Shown here: positions 12,501 to 27,500 of the stretch, in pieces
Layout: every line of letters starts with the position of its first letter
Numbering within the stretch: position 1 is the first letter of the stretch
From: Patiria miniata
Lineage: Eukaryota; Echinodermata; Asteroidea; Valvatida; Asterinidae
Length of the DNA stretch: 64,000 nt
Direction of reading: 5' to 3'
Assembly (NCBI RefSeq): GCF_015706575.1
Contig: NW_024037076.1
Coordinates: 4,870,777 to 4,934,776, forward strand
Position numbers and translations under genes: made by a program
The notes under the pieces: generated by a model
Seen by the model: the letters and a program-made list of their open reading frames with translations, nothing else
Told to the model about the DNA's origin: nothing
Databases searched by the model: none

Positions 12501-15500
12501 GTCCCTGTACGAGAACGGAAAACACAGGTACAACACGGTTAATTTAGAAGAGACTTCGGCAGTGTTCTAAACGTGCTTCCAGAACTACGGCTACGTTTAT
12601 TGTCAGCATGTGCCCATGTTTTTGCAACTGGCAAAGACCTAGGCCTAGCTCACTCATCCGCATAGACAGCATAGGTCCGTCGCCCATAGGTCCTAGCTCT
12701 AGACACTAATTTCGAATGCAGCCTTACTGCGTACATGGAGTCTGGAAAAGACTCATTATAAAATCATAATCATATTTTTTATTAAATAAAATTGAACAAA
12801 CATCCTTCTTTTTTTTTCAATTTAATTTTAGTCTTTATTTTTTTGGCTTTTTCGCAATTTTGCGAAAAAGCCTTTGTTTTTGTTCTGATTTGTTTTTGTT
12901 TTCTTTCTTCTTTTTGTTTCACGCAAAATTCCCATAGAATTTGTACATGATTTTAGTACACGCCACTTTTGGCATTGAACTTTGTCATACATCATTCAAA
13001 TTAAGCATATGCATTGTCCTTATGACAAAGTTGTGTCCCGAAGAGTGACGTCATGATTACGTCATCAGGGGTCACGTGACGTCATCACAAATGTGCATAT
13101 TTTGAAGTCCTTTATCTACAGAACTGTAAGTCCGATTGGGTTGAAACTTGGTATGTGGGTAGACCAGGATGTGTTGTAGGTAAAAAGTGAGGTGACGTCA
13201 TGATGATGTCATCATGCGATTTTCTATGAATATTTAACCTTGAAGCCATATCTCACGAACGCAACATGCAAACTTCAAAATTCTTTTTGTATTTGGTTTG
13301 TTAGGTAATAGGTATATGCACAAAATTTTGAAAAATGTGTGACGTCATCATGACGTCATCAAAAATGCGATTTTCGAAAACACACATAAGAGAAAGTCCG
13401 ATCGTCATGAAACTTGGTAGATAGCTACATAATGGTACTAGTGTGCAAAATCCGAAATGACGTCACCATGATGTCATCGGTTGATTTTTTATGATTTTTA
13501 AAAATATTTACAATTTCATTCCGCTTTCAAAATTGAACACTTTCTTTCATCGGACTGACTTCAAACTTAATGCAAACTAAGACCACAATGACAAAATGTG
13601 CATTGACAAGTGTTGTAAAGATGACGTCATTGCAGGCAATGTGGCGTCATGTGATAAACTTATATTTTAGGAATTATTCTAAGCATTTTGAACAAACTTT
13701 AACTGCATGAAGCACTCTAAAAAGTGACTGCAAAAGGAACAACAAAACATAAACATTTGTAAAATGCGAAAAAGCCCTGTATTCTGTTTTCAAACAGACA
13801 TACAGCTCAAGTTTGGTATTTTTTTTATCTGTAAAGGTGGAATGGATTATACAAAACCCAGTTTGATTTAGAAAGATTAGAACAAATTCACTCACTGTTT
13901 TTTGACCATTTAGGAAGATATGGCCCCATTTTTATCCTCGTTTGTTTTAGCAAACACATATTTTTTTAACAACAATCTGTGGAATTCTGTACAGCAAAAA
14001 GTTGAAATTTACTTGCCATCAAGCTAAATGAGTCGTTTGTCGACCCTGATCATTTTTTTTTACAGATTTGAAAAGAGCACAATCTCAGCATTACTGCTGT
14101 GAAAACAGCATGCTGATACCATCTTTAGTTCAAAAATTATGGAAGTCGGAACACAAATGTGATGAAGTGATGTGATGAAGTGGTCCTATTTTGGGCTTGA
14201 ATCTCCAAATGAAAATTCCTGACAAACGACTCATTTAGCTTGATCGCATCACATTTTTGAATGTACAGCAAGTGAAACTCTCACTGAAATGGGAATTCAA
14301 ATAAATGAAGACATTCTTTCCAAAAATTGAAATATGAAAAAAGTGAGAAAGCTGCATGATTATGAAAACTTGCAGAGCATGCAAAGTATAACAGCTGTTA
14401 CACATTCTTTGCTTTATTGTTTTCTTAAATTGTGTTTATAGGATTCCAAAAGGTAACGAAATGGCATTTATTGTGTGTTGGAAACAAACCCTTCAAATAA
14501 AATCATTAAACACAATGCTTACATCATCTCCTTTGGGGCCAGATGGTCCATCTTGCCCAGGAAAACCCTGTAACAAAAGCAAATAAATGAAACGTGTGGA
14601 TAACTTAAATAGCTCAAATATATGCTCTTATTTAATAAATCTTATTTTCAAACTGGCCTTTTCTAAATATTACAAACAAGGGCCGATCCAGGGCCCCCCC
14701 CCCAAAAAAAAAACAAATCCAATTTTGTGTGTGTGTGTTATTTCGCAATAAAGGCAGGCAATGAGTATACCACCATCTTTTCCTCAAATAACATTGTTTA
14801 AAGTGGTCAGAAATCGCCTCAGATCGCATCACAGAGCATGTAGAATCAAAACAAAAAAAACCGCTGTAATTGTTTTGGACACACTTTTTTGGGGACCACA
14901 TTTTTGTTGCCCCCCCCCCCCAAATTGTGTTCTGGATCCACCCTTGATTACAAATGGCACGCAGTGGGTTTCAATTTCCAGGGGGGGGGGGGCACTTAGG
15001 GTGCCTCATTTTCTGTTGGGGGCACACATGTTTTTAACAATAAAAACAACCCTCGTTTTTGCCTTTCCCCAAAATTCTTATGGGAAGCAAGTACAATATT
15101 TCTTCAAGCTCAAAGGTTTTTTTTTTTAAACAAAATTTATTTCAATAATAATAATACTGTTCCGAGGGTCATGATTAAGGCATGTTGTCATGATTCCTTG
15201 ATTCAATTATAATTACAGAGTGCTTATAAAACCATAAAAAAAACATGTCTTACGTTTGAGAAAAGAATTATTCATTTCCATGCTTAGAAAGATTCTACTT
15301 GTGCTACAATTTTTGTCATTTACAAGACCTTCAAAACCTCTTATTTTTTAGACAAATTAACTTGAATAACTATTCTATATTTTTATTATGCAAGTCAACA
15401 TTCAGTGTCTTATAAAGTTTGTTTTTAAGCATCAAAATCTCTCTGAGGAATTCTAGAAACCTTCATGAGACCTTTCAGAGATCCGTTGCTCAATTAACAT

Positions 15501-18500
15501 GATAATGTGAAATCCTACACTTGCTATAAATTAACCCAACTGTTTCGTATTTTGGAGTCATAGCAGTGGGAATCACCTTCATAATAATAATAATAATGTG
15601 CTTATATAGCACTTTATACCAACGGTCTCAAAGCGCTTTACAATTATTACCCCTGTTCATCAGGTCATGAGATCAGTTTTGCACCAGCTCAAGATCAGCG
15701 CATTCTACTTTCTACCTTCACAGGTACCCATAATATACACCTGGGTGGATAGAGGCAATTGTAGTAAAGTGTCTTGCCAAGAACACAAGCACCATGTTCC
15801 CCTTCAGAGTTCGAACCCACGTACCACGGCACGTGAGTCGAACACCATAAACACTGTACCACAGCACTCCACTTTGAACGTAAAGGTAGGGTAGATCATT
15901 TATCATTTGTGCATATTTTTCGTTTCAAGCAACAAAAGTGCTCAAAATCTAAAGATGGGTGCTTAACAACTAACCGGATGAAGTTTTAGCTCAGTCAATG
16001 CTGTATATTCCGAGAAAACAATATTCTAGGATCTCAATTTCAAATCAAAAGTTGCAGAGTCATGTTTTGAATTACACCCGAAATCAGGATCCAGGACATG
16101 TTCTCGTGCAGCTGATTGCAGCTACGCGATGTCTCGCACTGAACCGAAGAATAACAGCAACCGCGCGCGTGCAAACACCCATTCATTCGCCAAATTACAA
16201 ACCAACTACATGTACTAACAGAAATTTCAAAAAATGAGTCGCTTGACTCTAACGGCTTTCTTTTTAATAATGTTTTCTTTTTAATAATGGATAGCTGCAA
16301 ATGATCTACACTACACCTTTAAATCATATGTTGTTACATTATGTATTATCATTTGTGTAATGTCTCTTAAATGGTGTCAAAGACATTGTTAGAGAGTTAA
16401 TTACTCACCGGAGGGCCATCCGTGCCTGGTACACCGGGAACCCCTGGCTTACCCACAGGCCCCTGTACACCAGGGCCACCCATAGAACCCTGAGGTCCCA
16501 TTGAACCCTACCCAGATAAAAGATAGAAAAGAATTGAAACTCATGATAAATAACAAATTGAAAATATGCCAGTAAGGGGAGTACACTCTTAGAACAACTT
16601 AGTCAAAATATTGACTGGTTTTTCGAGTTGACTTGGAATTGAGTTAAACGTGCAAAGTTTCATATTATGACTAGAAAAAGTAGTTGGGTTTGACTCCAGT
16701 TTTAGTTATTTGCACAACTATTTTTCCAAAGTCAATAATACTGACTGGAAAAATCTAGTCAGATTGACTGATTTTCAGTTGCACCCAGCTGACCCTGAAT
16801 GGCTAGTCAAATTTAACCGGTTTCTAATCAAATCTGACTAATGGTTTTTTAGAGTGTAAGGTTGGCATGGCGGTACTTTTTTTACATTCCACCACAGTGA
16901 GCCGAATTGGATTCGTGCTGGGGCCAATATGTGGATTGGGTTTTCAGTCCCTACCTGATTCCGTGGGCTTCCCCCGGAATATTCTTCTGGGCTTTTCCTC
17001 CCTCATCTAAAACTGTAATTTCTTCACATTGTCTACTCTTTACTGGGCCCCATGGGAGACCAGTGGATTCCACTGAATGGGCTTCCCAGTTAAAATAAGA
17101 ACTAAATACAATTATTACCTGCTGTAGGATAGTCACTTTACCAAAGAGAGTTCCATAATCTGATACAATAACCCAAGACTTGATGACACAGAAATTGATA
17201 AAAAAATCCTAAAATTACCAGGGATATTTTAAGTTTAGATGTCTTTGGTGACCTGGATGAGACTTAAAGCTGGTATATAATATATACGCGCTTTTCCAAA
17301 TTTTCGATTTTCTTTTCCGAACAAAATTTAAAGGAATATAATATCCTGCAACAAATAAATTGGCTTGTTTATTTTTCGCAGGCCTTTATACAGTTTTAAA
17401 AAGTGGTTTAAAATGGCGCGCTCCAGTTCAGAAATTGCACACACTATTCATTCAAAAGTTGAAATCAATTAATTGATTACTTGTCGAGGGGTGATTTTTT
17501 TGTGCGATGTCTCATCGGAAAGCTCATAGCTAATGTAATGCTAGAAAATTATCAATTCAATTTAAAAAACTATTTTACAAGGTGCCACACCCAAAAATAT
17601 TGGTATACACCATTTTTAAACATGCTTAAACAATATAAATACAACAAAAAGTTTAAGGATACTTTGTGATAAGCGAAAGGGGGGGGGGTTAATACATTTT
17701 GGCCATCAGTATCTCCTACTGTATTTGGTCTCACAGCCATTTTTCTTTTTTTGAAAAATGGACTGGCTCCGAATTTTTCGACTATATGGACGGTAGTAAC
17801 ACATGTGTCTATAAGAAAAGGCCGCTTCCATAGGCGCATGTGTAAGTAGCGGCCATAGTCAAGAAATTCAGATATGTCCATAGACACTTCACATGGTGTA
17901 TCCTCAAAATTCTCCCAAGTTGTACGCTATGGTAGCGGATGAAGAGGAGGCGCAGCTGGCACTTTCACTATTTCTTTTTTTTTAAGTACGTCTTGTCTTT
18001 TTGCCGTTTCTTCTGCTGTCAACTGGTTATTTAAACACTTCAAAGACAGACATTTTCACCCACATGAGCCAAGATATGTATGTTCGGGTTTCGCCTCCAT
18101 TTTGGTCCCCCCCGCCCTTGCTCTGTCAAATATCGACTCGCTCTGACGCCTCGTCACACCCATTCCCTGTACTAGTTTCTGAGGCTCTCCTCAAATTTTT
18201 CCCTCGTATCGCCTCTCTTTGGAACTCCCTGCCTGAATTTTGCTTCCCTTCTTTCACTATTCAAACAAAATGTGAACAGGTACATTCTGTCACTTGTGAC
18301 TGCTTCCATTCCTTTCTTATTCATTCTAATTTGTAGCACACATCTTTCGTGTTGCCTCGACCTTGCATTTGGGCGAATCCTAACCACCCCCAACCCTTCA
18401 AACTCCTACTGCATGTTTTGTTGGAATCTGTTGGAGTGAGGACTGCACTAGTAAACTGATTATGCTTCACATGGGGTCAGGCATACCACAAATAATCAGA

Positions 18501-21500
18501 GTCCAACAGTTTGGGTGTTGAGCTTTCCATATTGTGTTGGATTTTGCAAGAGTGAGGGAGGCTCCTGGTAAATCACTCAAGGGGGTTAGGGTAAATAAAA
18601 AAAATATATCAAATTTGCAAAGATCCCATCTTTGAACGAAAATGTGTGGACGTCTACTTACCGCTGATCCTTGCTTTCCTGGCATACCAGGATTACCGGG
18701 CATACCTGAAATGCCCATGGCACCTTTTGGCCCAAAAGGACCAGGGTCTCCAATGGCACCCTGCAAATAAAAATAGAAATCCAAATTCTTTTAAAAATTG
18801 ATAAGAATACAAAAAAGAATATTTTTGATAAGAGCAAGTGTGCCGTTGCACCATTTGACGAGAAAGCTCTTTTGAGAGTTTGTGTGGTTCTGAAAGAGCC
18901 GGGGCAATCAACATTTTCCTTGTCACATAGCGCAACCACAAACGTAATCTTATTGTTGACTTATAAACTACGCAAACCTTCAAATTTTATCCAAGTATTT
19001 TGAATTTTTTTTGATCTGTTGAAATCCATTTCTGAAATAGCTGAAGACGTGAATAAACTAGTGAGTGCTCTTTTCCACGTCCGTGAATACACCAAAATCT
19101 GTGGTGTTAAAAGTAGGAATTAATCTTAAGTACCAAGAAAATGTTGACTCCGTACTTTGAATACAAACAAAAATATGAGTAGTTGGACTCACAGGTGACA
19201 CAATTATGCAAGAGATATATTCGTGTGTTTTTGTTTTGTCTTGTTTTGTTTGTTTCCCTTTTTCAATGGAGAAGTGAATAAATGACACTTTTTAAGAGGG
19301 TGGTACATACTGGGGTTCACTCTACTGGAGCAAATAATAACCATTTAATGTTTGTTGTAACTATTTCTATTGGAGAATAATAATAATAAAACATCCCCAA
19401 AGACCTGTGCACAAAATTTTTCAAACTTAAATGTGCCCTAACCCAATATTCCCTTTACCTTTTCCCACAAATTTCGGTATGTTTACTAATTAGACCACGA
19501 GCAAAAAATATAATCTAATTGCGACGATAAAATTTTGCCTGTAAAGGGGGGCTGTGACATTAGGGAGATCTCTCTAATGACCGATGTCTCCCATCGTGCG
19601 AAGAAATTACGATAACGTGTCTCCTTAATGGTACCATTACACATATAATAATTACAGGAAATGGGTCATTTGGGTACATTCCCATAGACTTGCGCACAAA
19701 ATGCTTCCATCTTTAATGTCAACTTACTCCAATTTTACCTTATCCTACCCCCACGAATTTCAGTATATTTATGTTTTCGACCACAAGCAATCGATCTAGC
19801 CTATTTGTGACCAAAAAAAATTGCCTCTAAATAGGAGCTGTGGCATGAGGGAAACATTGAAATGTCTCCCTAATGTCCGGTGTCTCCCCAAGGTCTAATT
19901 TACAGGTAGAATAAACAGCACTTATAAGGCGCACTTTATCTGCAAGACATTCAAAGGGGCCGGTCCAGATGGACGAAGAAACTCAAGTTTGCGTTTGGGG
20001 AGGAAAGGCCAGTAAGAAAAGGTATGTTTTGAGTTGCCGCTGAAACTTTGCAATGTCATGTTCTCCTCTGAGATAATCGAAAGGTGAATAAAATAGGCGA
20101 GGGGCAATGCTAGATAAAGTCTGTCTGCATAATTGGCTAGTCCAGTCCGGGGAACAAGGAGACTATCACTGGTTGACCGCAGACCCGACCTCACAGAGTG
20201 GGGTTGCAGTGTCTTGAATGCGAGGAAGAGGGTTCTTGAGCTGAATTCTGTGTTTAACTGGTAACCAATTAATGTATAGCCAGTCATGCAACTGGGAATT
20301 TAGAACCTAGTGGTAGGGTAAGGGAGTTGTTAGAAGTACTCACCGGCATTCCCATGGGTCCCGGCATACCTCTCTGTCCAGACTGCCCTGGTGGACCCGT
20401 TGGGCCGGTCATACCATATTCTCCTTGATCACCATCATCGCCCTGCAGTCATCACAACATACAAAACAAACAGGGTTAAAAAACTTGATCCAAAAGTCTC
20501 ATTTAGGACATTCAAGGGAAGATACAACATTTGCAAACATAAAAAAAACGAAATGATCAAATTATCACAAAATATCTTACTGGATTGTTAGGGAATGACA
20601 GTCTAAAGCATCCTGTAAAGTTGTGGCTCCTGGTGTGCTGACAGTTTCAAGAAAAACTGTATTTTTCCAATGCTGGTCAGCCGACCAGCGTTGGAGAAAA
20701 CTGGCTTTTTTCAAAAAGTGCTCCTAATTTTTCATATTTAGTTTGTCCGCATTTTCTTTGCAATTGATTAGGCCTACACACCTGTGAAGACTACAAGCCT
20801 GCTAGACTGATTCTCTGACCTTACAATTCCCCAAAGTGTATTAATTGCTCCGTTTCATCTTAAGTGGGGTCAGGGAACCACACTATAAGAACATGATAGG
20901 TTTTCTTGGTTTTTCCAGCATCTATGAACCCAAAACGTGAAACAAGTCAGTGTAACAATATTTGCTATAACATACTAATCCTCCAAATCCATTAATTTCT
21001 GAAAATTGCACCAAAAGCAAATGTTGTACATTCCCTTTAAAGGTCAATAGCTCTAGACAAGACATTCAGATGCAGCCAAACTATCGTCTTGCCCATTGAT
21101 GAGTGGAACCAGGTATGATTTAACACCCACCAACAAGGCCTCCGTTCACCCATGTAGAGCCTCTCAAAACCAGGTCCCGACCAAGGCTAAATTTCACTCG
21201 GAAAGTGCACTGGACCATGTATCTTTTGTTAGATTCTTACCAGTGCGGCCACAGGTTTGAAATCTTGGAGTTTGACCTAGGTTCAAGCAGCAGCGTCACT
21301 AGGGTTTCACTTCTGGGGGGAGTGGGGCGCACCTGAGGGTGCACCACTTTTTTCAAGGGGGGCACTGAAGGCAACTGATACAGTATTTTTGTGCAATTTA
21401 AGATTTTGAATAGGGGGAAACTGGGGGGAGGGGCACGGACTTCTGCTGGGGGGGGGGGGGGCCCACATGCCAACCAGTTGTTATGCCACTGGGTACAAAA

Positions 21501-24500
21501 CAGAGACTTGAATTGTGAAAAAAGGCCTCTAATCTCAATAACTCAGTTACTTAGTCATCAGTGATCAAGTTGGTCACAGGACAAATGGCAGCTCCTGCCC
21601 AGCAATAATACAATAACCATCGACAACAAACAGTGATTGAGACACAATTCAAAGTGAGTTTCACTTAACCCTTAAAAGGGCCGGGGGGGGGGGGGATCCC
21701 CCCTCAACTTTTTTCGCAATAGCTTTGAAAAAAAAATGTTCTCGACATGAGCTGTTATGACTTTTCAGCCTCAAGCCTTGCGCATCTTTTGATACCAAAA
21801 ACATAAAAATCGGACCACGGGTAGCCGCGCAGCGAAAGATTTTCCGGCGCTATGTGCCGTGAAAACTGAATTTTCCCATATACATAGTGTACACAGAGCA
21901 GTGTTTCCCCTGCCCATTCAAATATGAGGCGGCCCACCTCGCTACTTTCAGTGACCACCTCGCTCAATTTTTGCCAATATCACCACCTCGCTGTGAAGAT
22001 TTGCAATAAAGGAAATACTAATCGACAAATTTTCATTTTGTGTAATTTATGAGCGTTTTCCTTGACCTCTATGTATCAAGAACTCACAATTTGGATGTGT
22101 AAATGGAATCATTCGCATTTTTGTAAGGGCAGCATGTTTTGAGCTTGCAAACTGCGTCAATTTCATTTCAATCATCAATTTGAATCTTTACCACCTCGCT
22201 CATTTCATTAGCCAGGGGAAACACTGACACAGAGCACAATTACCATTCGTACATATGAATATTTAATTAGCCATAATTCCAAAACCCTTTGACCTATAGC
22301 CCGAAATTTCCAGGGTGTGTTCATGATGAGTTGCTCTATACATGTACCCTGTTTCAAAATTTTTCGTCACTCAATGGCCGAGATCTTAGGGGGGGGGGGG
22401 CGGAATCCCCCCCCCCCCCACCCCCGGCTGAGAGATGGTAAAAAAAACACGGCCCTTTTAGGGTTAAAACAAGGCTTGCTCTTATTAACTTAGAATAGCA
22501 TTTTTCACAGCAGCTTGACTCAATCTACGAACATAATAACTTATTAGTCTTCCACTTATTATTTCATGAACGGTATCATGAGGGGAACTTACCATTTCTC
22601 CTTTCTCACCTTCCGGTCCCCTTTCACCTTTCAACCCTGGTCTCCCCTGAGGGTAATAAAACAAAGAACATTTCACGTGAAACAGAGAATCGTGGCTACC
22701 CTTTATTCTCAGTTTCGACCAAATAAATAATAAGTAAGATTTGAGGCTTTGCATGGTGGAGATACTAAATAATGAAAAGTTTGCGGAAACATCATGTGGG
22801 AATAAATTCTCAACTATTAAAGAGAATGGTTCTGAAAAAGAATCAGAGGTATAAACTCGACGTTCCGGTCAGTATGCTCTGACAGAGGTATAACTCGACG
22901 TTCCGGTCAGTATGCTCTGACCGTCTTCATTTGTTCCAGTCAGAGCATACTGACCCGAACGTCGAGTTTATACCTCTGGTTCTTTTTCAGAACCATTCTC
23001 TTAGTTGAGATATCATTCGCACATGGTGTTTCCGCAAACCTTTCAAATAAATAATAGAAGATGAAAAACAAGCTCATTAAGAATACACTGTCCTCTGTTA
23101 TTATTTTTACATTCAATGATTTTATGTGGCAAGTTCGTTATTACTTTGTACACGGGCACCAATCAACACTGTGAATGCATGCACATCAGGAAAACTATTC
23201 AAACCAAGCAAATGAATCGCCGATATCTTTGAGTAACTGGTCCATATATGTAACAATGCCGGAATAATGCCCACTCTTAGGGTGGCTTCAGGACCTGCGA
23301 TTTGCTTGCGCCACGACGGAACCGTAGGCATCAACCAGAAAAGTAATGCTCAGGTCACAAAACTGAGAAATCATGTGATTCTTGGGGAACAAGCTGTATC
23401 TCGACACAAAATAATCACAACCATGCTCACGTCACCCACGATGCGACGACGATTCCTCGGCATAGATGAGATCATGTGACGTCTTCAAAATGGCGGTGTG
23501 CATGTTGATAACAATCAAACGATCTTCCACAGCCACGACTGTTCATTCGACCATTCGATGAATTCGGATGCGCGCACGGACGTCGTAACTTCACACAGGT
23601 CGACGGCTGCTATTGATTCCCGCCTGTCAGGAACACGTTCTGTCGCGGCGCATGATTTATCATTTTTCTACTCTTGGGACTATTGATTGTTTTGAGTGCC
23701 AACTGATGCCGATTGTCTTAATATCGTCCCAGTTTCACTCAGGTCCAAAAGTGGTGACTGATATGTTCCTGACGGTCGTCAGGCGCAGCTTGATCCTGAA
23801 AAATCAGTGTCGGCACAAGCTTAACCTGAAGGCGGCCATAAATACCTTCCAATTGACTCCATGCACAAAAACCCTCAACGGTTACAAAGTTAGAATTAGA
23901 GGATACCATCAGTCTTTATTATGGGATCCGTGCGCCAACAAATGAGGGCGCCCTTTTACCTAGCAACGACGCCCATGGGCGGGACCATTGATCTCCACAA
24001 CTGGTTGACGCGTGCGCATCGTTCCTTGTGCGTGACGCACGCACGTACACCAGGGGATTTGTACTATGCAGTGGCCGCGCTTTGCGGCAAAATATTTCAG
24101 TCAGGCAAGATGGCGTCGTTCGGCCAACCCCAACTGCACTTTCTTTGCCGGTGAGGCGGTACTTGCAAACGGAGCGGATAGAGCTTAAAGCTAAATTATT
24201 TATGAAATAAATGAGAAGTTAAATCTTACGTGACCTCCCTTGACCCCAGGAAGACCGGGTAGGCCATCATAGCCCCGGTCACCCTGAAATAATAGTGAGA
24301 AGAAAAATTTGAGAAAAAGAAAAGAAAGTTACGTCACTCCTTGCCAAATTAATATTCATCTTATAGCTAATTCAACTTCTTTCAAACCTATTTCGCATTT
24401 GAGAAAGAATGGCTAGGACTGAAACGTCAGCAACCGATTTCACGAAACAATGCGCAACTTAAGCCATGCGTAGGACTTAATAACCAAATTTATTGCACAG

Positions 24501-27500
24501 CTGCGCAATAAACTAACGATCTATTTCATGAAACGTGGCTTTACTGCGCAATTTTTGATATAATCTAAAAATCTTGGAAGAGGTTCAGCATTTACGACGG
24601 CTGTTTGTGTATGATTTTGTTTGTTCATGAAACAGCCACTGAATCACCTCCGCCCGCCATTTTGAAAATAGTTTTGTCTGATTTTTTTCTGAATCGTGCC
24701 GCAACTCTAAAAACTCTGTCACAAGTAAAACAGCAATTACTTTACGTCAAGCACAACGCTGCGAGTGTCGTGTATCAACCTTGCTAAGCTGTGCAATAAC
24801 AGGCTCGAAAATGATCACAATTTGCTGGCAAAATACATGTACGTCATTTTCAGTCGCTACGCCACAACTTACGCCATCTACAATGATTGCGCAAGTTACA
24901 CCATCATTTGTTGCGCAAGTTGCAGACTTATATACACTTTATGAAACTTTTGTGACATTGTCATAACTGAAGTGTTGTGCAGCATGAGATGTTGCGCAAT
25001 AACGTAAAGCTTCGTGAAATCGGCTGCAGGCCCTCTAACTTTTTTTGATTTAATTAAATTACTTACACTAAAAATGAAAATGTGTCCGTCAAAATTGCTT
25101 TGAACTTACAGAAAGTGTCGCAGCTAAGTGACAAACACTCAACAAATTATGTTGTGATTTGTTTGGATGTTGGGAAGGAAAAGTGATAACTTTCGACAAA
25201 ACAAATTTTAACCTTAAGACAGAAAGCCCCTTTTTGAAATTTAGGTTTGGTTTAAAGGTATAGTCCATCATTTGTAATCTGTGCATTTTGTTCGTTTGAA
25301 GCAACAAACGTACTCAAAATCTGAAGAAGGGTGCTGAACAACTAACCTGATGAAGTTTCAGCTCAGCTTCAGCTGTATATTCCGAGAAAAACAGCATTCT
25401 AGGATCTCGATTTCATATCAAAAGTTGCTAAATCATGTTTTGAATTGGGCCTGAATTCAGCATCCGAGACAGGTTCTCACTGAGCCGAATGCAGCTACGC
25501 AATGTCGCACACCGATCCGACGAACTATAGCAACCAGGCGCGTGTGCGTCGTGTCAACGCTTGCGCGCGCTTCGCCAAATAAAAAAACGAACTACTAACG
25601 GAAATTTCCTACGGTGCGTCTTAAGACGCACCGTTGGAAAGGCCTTCTTTCATTGATTTCTTCAAAATGACAGCTTGCCGGAAAGAATGATTTTACAGGG
25701 CGTTTAGTTCCCTTACTATCTTTCAACCAAGCACGTTTTTCAACAGTAATTGCGTCAGTTACTTTTTGGATAGCTGCAAATGATGGACTATAGCTTTAAA
25801 GGTTTAGGAATTCTCTCAATGACTACCGATAATGTAAGCATTTAACATTTCACAACCCATATTAAATATGGCTACATTAAATATGGCTATAATATATATA
25901 ATCATATTCAATATGGCTATGCACAGAAATGACAAAAAAGCTAGAACTAGACATACTTTGAAACCCATAAGTCCTGGTGGTCCGCGGGGTCCATCCTTCC
26001 CGGCTCGTCCCTGTAAAATAGTACAATGTATAATCACCATTTCTGATAAGGGAATAAATAGGTGCTTGGCCAATTTTAAATAACTATGTTTAAAACCGGC
26101 TGGGGGCCTAGACGGGTGTAATTGCTCGAGCTCAATTCCTAAATACCTTTCGGTGAAAAGGTCAGAAAACATGTCAAGCATTATAAATTTCCAACGATTT
26201 TGTTCAACAATTTTGTGAAACACCCCTCTAGCTACATGTATGTTGATGGTATGTGCCTCGCGCGAGTAGTACTAAAACTCTCCTTATATGGAGATTGGCG
26301 CACGCCGCGTACTGCATGATGTGGCGCAGAACACAGCTGTACCGGAAAAACGTGTTTAAAACCAGTTTATGTTTTATCAGCCGTTTAAAACCACCCATAT
26401 GACGGCTCTCAAACAATAGGAATGAGTAAACTGTCTTAGGTATTTATGAATAAGTATTTAATATGTTTGATATTAATTTGATGAATAGGATTAATTAAGT
26501 ATAGAGTCTATTGGCATACACTTCTCCAAACGAGGAGGATAATACAAAAATGGGTATGAGAGGTTTTTTTTGTGATATAAATATAAAACAGTGTGAAGAT
26601 AATTCTTGAAAGTTGAGGATACCAGACTCTCTTGAGCACATTCGGGCACAAATTATGAATGTGCACAAATTACGAAAGTGCAGTAGACTATCATGCGGTT
26701 ACTGCCTATGTGTCTACTGCCCATGCCATTTGGACCTGCGCATGCGACTCCTGCATGTGCTGCACTGCTGGTACATAGCAAAACTATTGAATGGCACATG
26801 ATGGCACTGCTGGTACATAGCAAAACTATTGACTGGCACATGATGGTGAATTCGCCAGTTAGAATTGGGCTCTCGTTTGTGAATATGTATGAGGTATATA
26901 TTAATTGCTTATCACATGAAGAAGACAACAAGTTTTGGAGAAACTCACCCTTTTTCCGTCTCGACCACGGTCTCCAGGAATCCCATTTAACCCTCGTGGA
27001 CCAAGATCACCAGGATTCCCCGGATCTCCTTTGGGACCTTCCAGACCAGGGGGGCCCTGGATGCGAAAAAAACGGAAGACAACTTATTGGCTTGTCCAAC
27101 TACATCCGTACTAGCCCCATAATTGTGGCCAATTTACTGGACTACCTCCGTAAATAAAGGCCACACTTCCACCGTGTACAAAAACATGTCGAACTTTGTC
27201 AAATTTTGATTTTCACATTTAGGCTTAGTTTGTAGTTTATTTTTTGCTTTAGAAGCATACTCACCCTCTTTTTAGGCTAATCAGAAAGTAATGCCTTTTT
27301 CAGACGTAATTTTTCGTGAAATTCCCAGATTCATTTGCACACATTTGCGTATCAAAATTTCAACATGAAATTTCACGAAAATTAGACATCTAAAAAAGGC
27401 ACCACTTTCTGATTAGCCTATAGGATTAGCCTAAAGCAAAAATAAACTACAAACTAAGCCTAAATGTGAAAATCAAAATTTGACAAAGTTCGACATGTTT

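Noticed and set aside
26693..27157. 154-codon plus-strand open frame
   Set aside because: Antisense to collagen exon 12; the Gly-X-Y reading on the minus strand with splice sites is the real signal.
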